From assembly GCA_902792085.1 (NCBI GenBank), contig CADAYE010000008.1, forward strand, positions 1-57,045: a DNA stretch of 57,045 nt, given 5' to 3'. The notes beneath the pieces were generated by a model that saw only the letters and a list, made by a program, of their open reading frames with translations, was not told the origin of the DNA and made no database searches. Position numbers and translations under genes: made by a program. Position 1 is the first letter of the stretch. Each line of letters starts with the position of its first letter. This document shows positions 49,779-56,265 of this stretch, one piece after another. The DNA is from an uncultured bacterium (lineage in GTDB: Bacteria; Cyanobacteriota; Vampirovibrionia; Gastranaerophilales; Gastranaerophilaceae).

Positions 49779-51296
49779 ATGAAAAAACTTCTTTTGACAT
49801 TGTTAATGTTGTCACTCCCGTGTGCTGTTTTTGCACAAGATGAGTGGAGAAATGACTTGCGTTCAAAATTTCTTAATAACGAAACTGTTATTATGGAAAT
49901 AAATATGCGCTCTTTTAATTCGCAGGATTTAGACGGTGACGGGTTTATCAATGAAGATTTGGGCGAAGTCAGAGGAACTTTTGTTAATGGTGTTGAAAGA
50001 CTTGATGAAATTAAAAATCTTGGAATAAATACATTGCATATTTTACCGATAACGCCGACAGGAAAATTAAAATCTCTCGGTACGGCGGGAAGTCTTTATG
50101 CGGCATCTGATTTCAAATCATTAAATAAAGATTTGTATGATAAAAATTCTAAATTAACATTTGAAGAACAAGCCAAAAATTTTATTGACGAAGCGCATAA
50201 AAGAGGAATCCGAATAATCGTTGATATTCCTGCATGCGGAAGTTACGATTTATTTTTACAAAGACCTGATTTATTTGTAACAAATGCTTCAGGCGAACCG
50301 ATTGTGCCGTCAGATTGGACTGATGTAAGACTGCTGGCAACGGGTACGGAAGAAAAAATTGATGTAAATGTATATAGTTTATACAAAGATTTTGTTAAAT
50401 ATATGATAAATCTTGGTGTTGACGGGATAAGAGCAGATGTTGCACATTGTAAGACTATGGCATTCTGGAAAGAACTTATCTCTTATTCAAGGAAAAAAGA
50501 CCCTGAATTTATGTGGCTTGCGGAAGTTTCTGAAAGTTGGAAAGACCCTGTATCATCTTATGGCGTTTTTACTTCGTATGACAAACTTTTAGAAGCAGGT
50601 TTTGACGGATATTACGGTTCATTTTTTAATATAAAAGACTGGAAAAATGCTGACGAATTGTATAATCAAATTAATTTTACCCTTAATGAACTTAAAAAAT
50701 TCAGTACTCCAAAGACGGTAATCGGAAGTTTTACAACTCATGATGAGGTCAGTCCGATATTACTGAAAGGTCCTGCGTTAAGTGATATGATTATTTGGCT
50801 TAATGCGACTTTGCCCATTAATTCTTACTTTGTTGACGGATTTCAGACAGGGGATGACTACAAATATTTAATGGGGAATAAACCTGCACCGAATACAAAT
50901 ACTGATGATGATATTTATTTCACTCACAGGGGAAAAATTGATATTTTTAATCTCTCCCGTAAACCCGAAGGAAATAATACTTATCTGAAAAATGATTTTA
51001 TTTTGGGAAATGATGTCAAAAAAAGTCTTTTACCTATTTTGAACGAGAAGAATTTTACCCCGCTTAAAACCAAAAATTCAAAAGTTTTTGCTTACACAAT
51101 GGGCGATTTAAATAAAAGAGTACTTGTGGTCGGGAATCTTAATTTCAACGAAAATGAAAAAACAACGGTAATTATTCCGAAGTATAAAAAAGAAACTATT
51201 TTACCAATAAAAGTAACTCAGGTTCCGGTAATCAAGCATGGCAAAATTCAGATGAATTTGCAACCCGGTGAAATTGTTGTGCTAATTTTAAATTAG
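49779..51296 (+). CDS. Secreted alpha-amylase family (GH13) protein
   Basis: A 505-aa protein with a signal peptide (KKLLLTLLMLSLPCAVFAQ). The GH13 barrel shows region II GIRADVAH (nucleophile D220), region III WLAEVSES (acid/base E249) and region IV FTTHDEV (H321, D322). Region I is unusual: IVDIPACGSYD in place of D-x-V-x-N-H. The catalytic triad is present, so an active alpha-glucan or alpha-glucosyl enzyme is possible, but substrate specificity may be altered. AGGAG lies seven bases before the ATG. The last four bases overlap rarA. Confidence 0.9.
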   Translation: MKKLLLTLLMLSLPCAVFAQDEWRNDLRSKFLNNETVIMEINMRSFNSQDLDGDGFINEDLGEVRGTFVNGVERLDEIKNLGINTLHILPITPTGKLKSLGTAGSLYAASDFKSLNKDLYDKNSKLTFEEQAKNFIDEAHKRGIRIIVDIPACGSYDLFLQRPDLFVTNASGEPIVPSDWTDVRLLATGTEEKIDVNVYSLYKDFVKYMINLGVDGIRADVAHCKTMAFWKELISYSRKKDPEFMWLAEVSESWKDPVSSYGVFTSYDKLLEAGFDGYYGSFFNIKDWKNADELYNQINFTLNELKKFSTPKTVIGSFTTHDEVSPILLKGPALSDMIIWLNATLPINSYFVDGFQTGDDYKYLMGNKPAPNTNTDDDIYFTHRGKIDIFNLSRKPEGNNTYLKNDFILGNDVKKSLLPILNEKNFTPLKTKNSKVFAYTMGDLNKRVLVVGNLNFNENEKTTVIIPKYKKETILPIKVTQVPVIKHGKIQMNLQPGEIVVLILN

Positions 51297-52525
51297 TTTG
51301 TGTATTTTTTCCCGATGAGTTCATCAGGCATAAATTGCTGTTCAACTTCAGGAGCATTGTGAGTATAGACATAACCTATTCCAAAGCCGTAATTTTTAGC
51401 ATCTTTATAATGTGCATCTCTCAAATGCATTGGCGGAGGGAAATCTTTACCGCTTGAAATATCACTCAAAGCACCATCAATAGCCATAATTGTTTCATTT
51501 GATTTTTTTGCTCTTGCGACATAAATTACTGCCTGTGCAAGCGGAATTCTGCCTTCGGGTAAACCCAAAAGTTCAACTGCTTTATAGGCATTTACTGCAA
51601 CATTGAGGGCATTAGGGTCGGCATTGCCGACATCTTCGGATGCACAAACAATTAATCGTCTTGCAATAAACCTTGGATCTTCTCCTGCGGTTATCATTTT
51701 GGCAAGATAATAAATTGCAGCATCGGGGTCGCTTCCTCTGAGGCTCTTTTGAAATGCAGATGCACAGTCATAATGCTCTTGTTGAGAATATCTTGTATTC
51801 CTTTGCTGACAAATTTCTTCGATTGTTTTAACTGACAAAAATCTTTTACCGTCTTTTAAATCACTTGCAAAATAGGCATTTTCAACTATATTGAGTGCAT
51901 ATCTTGCATCTCCTCTTGCAAGGTTTATAATAAAATCCAAAACTCCGCTTTCGCAGTCCATTTGGGAATAAGTTTTAGCAAGATAACCAAACCCTTTTTT
52001 AATAATACTTGCCATACTCTCATCATCAATAGAATTGAGCCTTATAACCTGAACTCTTGATAAAAGCGCAGGAACAACCTGAAAAGACGGATTCTCAGTC
52101 GTTGAGCCGATTAAAAACAGTGTTCCGTTTTCAAGATGCGGTAAGAGTGCATCCTGCTGAGTTTTAGAATAGCGGTGAATTTCGTCGATAAAAAGAATTG
52201 TTTTTTGTCCTGCTCTCAAACCTTCTTTTGCTCTTTCTACCGCATCTTTAATATCTTTTACCCCTGAAGTTACGGCTGAAATTTCAATAAAATTTGCATT
52301 CGTTTTAGTTGCAATAAGTCTTGCAAGAGTAGTCTTACCGCATCCGGGAGTTCCCCAAAAAATCAGAGAAAATAATCTGTTTGTTTTCAGCAAATTTAAC
52401 AGGGGACTTTTTGGTGAAATAACATTACTCTGCCCTAAAAAATCTTCAATCGTTTTCGGTCGAAGTATTTCTGCAAGCGGTGTTTGCTTTGTTTGATTTT
52501 CAAGTTCCGTAAATAAATTATTCAT
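51293..52525 (-). CDS. rarA: Replication-associated recombination protein A (RarA/MgsA)
   Basis: A 410-aa AAA+ ATPase that works at stalled forks with clamp-loader-like architecture. GTPGCGKTT (58-66) is Walker A, FIDEIHRYSKTQQDALLPHL (113-132) Walker B, GSTTENPSFQ sensor 1. The C-terminal domain ends LPEGRIPLAQAVIYVARAKK...APEVEQQFMPDELIGKKY. It is complete. TATAAT (52532-52537 on minus) ends six bases before the ATG with no Shine-Dalgarno, so the mRNA is leaderless. Confidence 0.95.
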   Translation of the reverse strand: MNNLFTELENQTKQTPLAEILRPKTIEDFLGQSNVISPKSPLLNLLKTNRLFSLIFWGTPGCGKTTLARLIATKTNANFIEISAVTSGVKDIKDAVERAKEGLRAGQKTILFIDEIHRYSKTQQDALLPHLENGTLFLIGSTTENPSFQVVPALLSRVQVIRLNSIDDESMASIIKKGFGYLAKTYSQMDCESGVLDFIINLARGDARYALNIVENAYFASDLKDGKRFLSVKTIEEICQQRNTRYSQQEHYDCASAFQKSLRGSDPDAAIYYLAKMITAGEDPRFIARRLIVCASEDVGNADPNALNVAVNAYKAVELLGLPEGRIPLAQAVIYVARAKKSNETIMAIDGALSDISSGKDFPPPMHLRDAHYKDAKNYGFGIGYVYTHNAPEVEQQFMPDELIGKKYTN

Positions 52526-52580
52526 AATATAATTATATCAGGGGTAAGTATAAAATCAATTATGCAAATATATTGTGAAA

Positions 52581-52965
52581 TGTCATTGCGAGGAGCGTAA
52601 GCGACGCGGCAATCCAGGAAATATATTATGAAAAAAGGTTATGTATATATATTATTTAATAAGCGTAATGGAACTCTATATACCGGAGTAACATCAGATA
52701 TTGTTAAGCGTATATATGAGCATAAAAATAAATTAGTTGATGGTTTTACTAAAACATATTCGGTGGATAAACTTGGTTATTATGAAATAAGTGATAATAT
52801 AGAAAGTGCAATTATAAGAGAAAAACAAATTAAAGCAGGAAACAGAAAAAATAAACTTAAATTAATTGAATCAATTAATCCTAACTGGGATGATTTATAC
52901 TATGATATAATTAATTAACAAACTAGATTGCCACAGTCGGACAAAAGTCCTCCCTCGCAATGACG
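52581..52965 (+). mobile_element. GIY-YIG nuclease element bounded by inverted family B repeats
   Basis: Left end TGTCATTGCGAGGAGCG...GCGGCAATCC (52581-52614) and right end GATTGCC...CCTCCCTCGCAATGACG (52926-52965) are inverted: both read GTCATTGCGAGG...GGCAATC inwards. They enclose exactly one gene, the GIY-YIG nuclease. The same ends bound the 126-bp element at 14161. Confidence 0.75.
52628..52918 (+). CDS. GIY-YIG endonuclease domain protein (UPF0213-like)
   Basis: A 96-aa single-domain nuclease: GYVYILFNKRNGTLYTGVTS contains the paired Y-V-Y-I-L and L-Y-T-G-V motifs, followed by DIVKRIYEHKN with catalytic Arg, and a Glu in SAIIREKQIKAGNRKNKLKL. Such stand-alone GIY-YIG proteins (UPF0213) are common and of unclear role. 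AGGA lies eight bases before the ATG, at the edge of the left family B repeat. It fills the gap between two inverted repeats, so it reads as the payload of a mobile element. Confidence 0.92.
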   Translation: MKKGYVYILFNKRNGTLYTGVTSDIVKRIYEHKNKLVDGFTKTYSVDKLGYYEISDNIESAIIREKQIKAGNRKNKLKLIESINPNWDDLYYDIIN

Positions 52966-52975
52966 AACAAAGTTT

Positions 52976-53005
52976 TGCTATTGCGTACTCAAACGAAGCA
53001 ATCCG
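52976..53005. repeat. Partial family B end
   Basis: TTGCTATTGCGTACTCAAAC then GAAGCAATCCGG: a degenerate third copy of the element's arms just after the GIY-YIG element, upstream of the solute-binding protein. Confidence 0.6.
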
Positions 53006-53021
53006 GAAGAAAAGGGGTAGC

Positions 53022-54281
53022 GTGGAGAAAAAATTTGCATCAATCATATTAACAATATTTATGCTTATTGCAGGATTATTTTTTATCTTCAAAAAGCCAA
53101 ATACAAATGATGAAGTAGTTTTTTGGACTTTGCAGATGAGTGATTTTGCACCGTACATAAACGGGGTTATAAATGATTTTGAAAAAGAAAATCCAGATAT
53201 AAAAATCAAATGGGTAGATGTTCCGTTTAGCGAAGGAGAAAAAAGGACACTTGCTTCTGTTTTGAGTGATAATCCGCCGGATTTGGTTAATCTTAATCCT
53301 GATTTTAGCGCAACTTTGGCACACAAAGGCGCACTTTGGGAAATTCAAAAAAGTAAACTTACGCAGTTTAATGATGAAATTTTTAAATCACTTGAAACAG
53401 ACGGAAAAATGTATTCAATCCCGTGGTATGCAACAAGTGCGATAACAATTTATAATAAAAATTTAATTTCGTTTGTTCCTAAAACTTATGGCCAGTTAGC
53501 AGAAATTGCTCCGCAAATACGCAAAAAAAAGGCATATATTACTCTGCCAAATATCACAGAAAACGACACAATGCTAAAAATTTTAAATAAATACGACTGT
53601 ACCCTCTCCAATGGAGAGGGAGCCAATGTTAGTGAGCAAAGCGAACTTTACATTGGCGGGAGAGGGTTAAGTTCTGTTAGTTGTAAAAAAGTATTCATTT
53701 TATTTAAAAATCTTTATTCTAAAGATTTGATACCTAAAGAAACAGTTACAATGACCTTATCCGAGGCGTTAGAAAAATATATGTCAGAAAATATTGCGCT
53801 AATCGGTGCAGGGGCAAATTTTTTGAATATGATAAAAGAAAATGCACCGCAAACATATTCAAAAACTGATGTCGCAGAGCAAATAAAAGGGGATTTGGGA
53901 CAAAATGATTTTTCTTTGATGAATTTTGTAATTCCTTTGAGAGCGAAACATAAGGAAAATGCACTGAAATTTGCATTATTTTTGACAAATGACAAAAACC
54001 AATTAGAACTTGCAAAACTGACTAATGTTCTTGCGGTGAATAAAGAAACTTTGAATAATGATTTTTACAAAAAATATGACAAAAACGACCTTATGGCAAA
54101 GGCAAGGGTAATCAGCGCAGGGCAGTTAAATAAACTTCAGCCTGTATTCAGAACTCAAAAAAATCAAAAAGAAATAAATAATCTTGTAAATAACGCAGTC
54201 CAAAATATATTATTAAACAAAGACAAAACAGAAAACATTTTAAATAAATTGGTGAAAAATATAGAATTATTAAATAAATAA
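53022..54281 (+). CDS. Carbohydrate ABC transporter substrate-binding protein (with repeat insert)
   Basis: A 419-aa extracellular solute-binding protein of the MalE type. A signal anchor (about 5-24) is followed by FWTLQMSDFAPYINGVINDF, DIKIKWVDVPF, NPPDLVNLNPD, YSIPWYATSAITIYNK and ALKFALFLTNDKNQLELAK. No lipobox Cys is visible, so it is probably tethered by its N-terminal helix. Residues about 194-216 (TLSNGEGANVSEQSELYIGG) are encoded by a 67-bp family A element. The start is GTG with AAGGGG about five bases upstream. A MalG-type permease lies 15 kb away at 37106. Confidence 0.9.
   Translation: MEKKFASIILTIFMLIAGLFFIFKKPNTNDEVVFWTLQMSDFAPYINGVINDFEKENPDIKIKWVDVPFSEGEKRTLASVLSDNPPDLVNLNPDFSATLAHKGALWEIQKSKLTQFNDEIFKSLETDGKMYSIPWYATSAITIYNKNLISFVPKTYGQLAEIAPQIRKKKAYITLPNITENDTMLKILNKYDCTLSNGEGANVSEQSELYIGGRGLSSVSCKKVFILFKNLYSKDLIPKETVTMTLSEALEKYMSENIALIGAGANFLNMIKENAPQTYSKTDVAEQIKGDLGQNDFSLMNFVIPLRAKHKENALKFALFLTNDKNQLELAKLTNVLAVNKETLNNDFYKKYDKNDLMAKARVISAGQLNKLQPVFRTQKNQKEINNLVNNAVQNILLNKDKTENILNKLVKNIELLNK
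53601..53667. repeat. Family A palindromic element inside the solute-binding protein gene
   Basis: ACCCTCTCC...GGGAGAGGGT are inverted ends. Inside are a CCCTCTCCAATGGAGAGGG hairpin and GCCAATGT/ACATTGGC. The 67-bp insert keeps the frame open. Confidence 0.8.
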
Positions 54282-54290
54282 AAAAAGTAG

Positions 54291-54318
54291 TATGGGCATG
54301 CTCAATGCTATGCCCATA
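54291..54318 (+). terminator. Hairpin after the solute-binding protein gene
   Basis: TATGGGCAT (54291-54299) and ATGCCCATA (54310-54318) pair around a 10-base loop, between convergent genes. The following T-run is imperfect. Confidence 0.65.
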
Positions 54319-54327
54319 TTATATTCC

Positions 54328-54447
54328 TTAATTTTTATAAATAGTTCTCGTGGCGATATTAATTTTTTCCGCAAACTGTTCTTGTGAGAGGTTTTCTTTT
54401 TTCCTAAGCCTTTTTATTTTTAGCCCGATTTCTTTTTTAATATCCAT
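54328..54447 (-). CDS. Truncated XRE-type HTH protein (39 aa)
   Basis: A 39-aa ORF starting MDIKKEIGLKIKRLRKKENL and continuing SQEQFAEKINIATRTIYKN, an HTH_3 fold that ends right after the recognition helix where full regulators continue (normally with an E-N-G-K motif). TAAAAT on the minus strand ends six bases before the ATG, so a leaderless mRNA is likely; this argues it is expressed, not just a remnant. It could be a minimal DNA-binding protein or a decaying gene. Confidence 0.55.
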   Translation of the reverse strand: MDIKKEIGLKIKRLRKKENLSQEQFAEKINIATRTIYKN

Positions 54448-54599
54448 ATCAATATTTTATAAACTGTTTTTAAAAATAGTAATGCAACATCAATGCATAA
54501 AATATTATACTAATGCGATTATTCGACATAATAATTTAAAATTGTGCATTTTAAATGCATGAATAGAAATTTATAACTCGTGATATAATAAAAACGGTT

Positions 54600-54618
54600 G
54601 GATTGCTTCGCAATGACA
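54600..54618. repeat. Solo family B end
   Basis: GGATTGCTTCGCAATGACA, the inward end of family B, inserted between a TATAAT box near 54583 and the alcohol dehydrogenase gene. Confidence 0.65.
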
Positions 54619-54652
54619 TGTTATCAAAGGACATTATATAGTTAAAATATAT

Positions 54653-54706
54653 CCCTTCCCTAAATAGGGAAGGGTGCAGAATGTAGGTCGGCTTACTATG
54701 CTGACA
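54653..54706. repeat. Family A and D palindromes upstream of the dehydrogenase
   Basis: CCCTTCCC-TAAATA-GGGAAGGG (54653-54674) is a family A-like hairpin and GTAGGTCGGCTTACTATGCT then GACA (54683-54706) a family D one. With the family B end at 54600, three families fill the dehydrogenase leader. Confidence 0.7.
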
Positions 54707-54719
54707 AGAAGGAGAAAAA

Positions 54720-55778
54720 ATGAAAGCACTTGTATTTAATAAAGAATTGAAACTTGTGGAGAATTATGAAAAACCTGTTCCAAAACCAGGTGAGGCGCTT
54801 GTGCGTGTTACTTTGGCAGGAATTTGTAATACTGATTATGAAATTACAAAAGGGTATATGGGATATGTTGGAATTTTAGGTCACGAAGCAGTCGGAATTG
54901 TTGAAGATGTAAATATAAACGGTCATTCTGAGGCGAACAAACAGGAGATTCTTCGCTCCGCTCAGAATGACACAAAAGCCGAAGAATCTCCTAACTGTGC
55001 AAATAATTCATATAAACATCCGCTTATCGGAAAACGCGTTGTTCCCGAAATCAGTTACGGGTGTAAAGACCCGAATTGCGAATGGTGTGCAAAGAAAAAC
55101 TACCGCCATTGTCCGAACAGACACACTCTCGGTATCTGGAGAAAAGACGGTGTTTTTGCACAGTATTTTACAATGCCTGTTGAAGTTCTGTTTGAAGTGC
55201 CTGATAATGTCCCCGATACTCAGGCTGTTTTCGTTGAACCTTTGGCGGCTGCATTGGAAATTAATGAACAACTGCATATAAAACCGATGGATAAGGTCGT
55301 GGTGCTTGGTGACGGAAAGTTAGGCTTAATTACCGCACTTGCACTAAACGCTCAAAATATTAATGTAACATTAGTCGGCAAACACAAAAATAAACTTGAT
55401 ATTGCAAAAGCACAAGGGGTAAAAACCGCACTTTTGAGTGATTTTAAAACAGAAAAAATCTATGATGTCGTAGTAGAAGCAACGGGAAGCGTAAACGGAT
55501 TTGAAACCTCACTTGCCCTGACCAAACCAAGAGGAACACTTGTCTTGAAAAGTACCGTTGCGACAGGGAAAGAACTGAATCTTGCCCCGATAGTTATTGA
55601 TGAAATTACTGTTTTGGGTTCTCGTTGCGGTCAGTTTCCGCCGGCTTTAAGAATGTTAGAATCCGGAAAAGTCGATTTTTCACCGCTAATTTCAGGGATT
55701 TATTCAATGGATAATGCACAAAAAGCGTTTGAAAAGAATAAAGAAAAAGACACTCTCAAAGTGCTTTTAAAGATGTAA
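54720..55778 (+). CDS. Zinc-dependent medium-chain alcohol dehydrogenase (with repeat insert)
   Basis: A 352-aa MDR enzyme. The catalytic-zinc residues are in LAGICNTDYE (C38) and GHEAVG (H/E); structural-zinc cysteines appear as CKDPNCEWCAKKNYRHC; the NAD-binding motif is VVLGDGKLGLITAL. Substrate is unknown: sorbitol- and threonine-dehydrogenase-like enzymes share this layout. Residues about 68-91 (GHSEANKQEILRSAQNDTKA...) come from a family C element between the GHEAVG region and the structural-zinc lobe. AGAAGGAG lies about six bases before the ATG. Confidence 0.93.
   Translation: MKALVFNKELKLVENYEKPVPKPGEALVRVTLAGICNTDYEITKGYMGYVGILGHEAVGIVEDVNINGHSEANKQEILRSAQNDTKAEESPNCANNSYKHPLIGKRVVPEISYGCKDPNCEWCAKKNYRHCPNRHTLGIWRKDGVFAQYFTMPVEVLFEVPDNVPDTQAVFVEPLAAALEINEQLHIKPMDKVVVLGDGKLGLITALALNAQNINVTLVGKHKNKLDIAKAQGVKTALLSDFKTEKIYDVVVEATGSVNGFETSLALTKPRGTLVLKSTVATGKELNLAPIVIDEITVLGSRCGQFPPALRMLESGKVDFSPLISGIYSMDNAQKAFEKNKEKDTLKVLLKM
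54922..54992. repeat. Family C palindromic element inside the dehydrogenase gene
   Basis: TCATTCTGAG/CTCAGAATGA (10 bp) and AGGAGATTCTTCG/CGAAGAATCTCCT (13 bp) are interleaved inverted repeats. The insert keeps the frame open and has no counterpart in standard MDR proteins. Confidence 0.8.
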
Positions 55779-55816
55779 GTTTATAATGTCAGGCTAATAA
55801 AGACTGACCAACACAT

Positions 55817-55874
55817 AAAAAGTGGAAATTTTGTCATTCTGAACTTGTTTCAGAATCTAAAATTCCCACTTTTT
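55817..55874 (-). terminator. rpmB terminator with a family C repeat in its loop
   Basis: AAAAAGTGGAAATTTT (55817) pairs with AAAATTCCCACTTTTT (55859-55874), with one mismatch. Its loop is the family C element TCATTCTGAACTTGTTTCAG then AATCT. On the minus strand the arm ends in a T-run. Confidence 0.7.
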
Positions 55875-55891
55875 ATAACCAAAATTTTTAA

Positions 55892-56080
55892 TTACGCCTT
55901 TGTAACTTTACCTGCTTTAATGCAAGAAGTACAAACTCTGATTCTTTTTACAGTACCATTTACGACTGCTTTAACAGACTGCAAATTCGGTTCTTGTGTA
56001 TGAACATTCTGCTTCATAGAAAATGATCTGTCAGCAGATTTTCTTGGAGCTTTTCCGCATATTTCACAACATTTTGCCAT
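55892..56080 (-). CDS. rpmB: 50S ribosomal protein L28
   Basis: A 62-aa protein beginning MAKCCEICGKAPRKSADRSF, with paired CxxC motifs (CEIC here and CTSC near the end), the zinc-binding C+ form of L28. SMKQNVHTQEPNLQSVKAVV and RIRVCTSCIKAGKV match the family. AAGGA lies nine bases before the ATG. A separate transcript is likely, since a terminator follows. Confidence 0.95.
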   Translation of the reverse strand: MAKCCEICGKAPRKSADRSFSMKQNVHTQEPNLQSVKAVVNGTVKRIRVCTSCIKAGKVTKA

Positions 56081-56265
56081 AATTATATTCCTTTTCTATC
56101 TCTGTAAATCTTTAACATTATTTATATTATCCTAAAAATACTATTTTGCAAGTTGTATAAATATTTATATGTTAAAATTTGTAAAACATTTTTTTAAATT
56201 AATCAAAAATTTTCTTTCACATCATTTACATGAAAGCGTGTGGAAGTTATGAAAGGATAATAATT

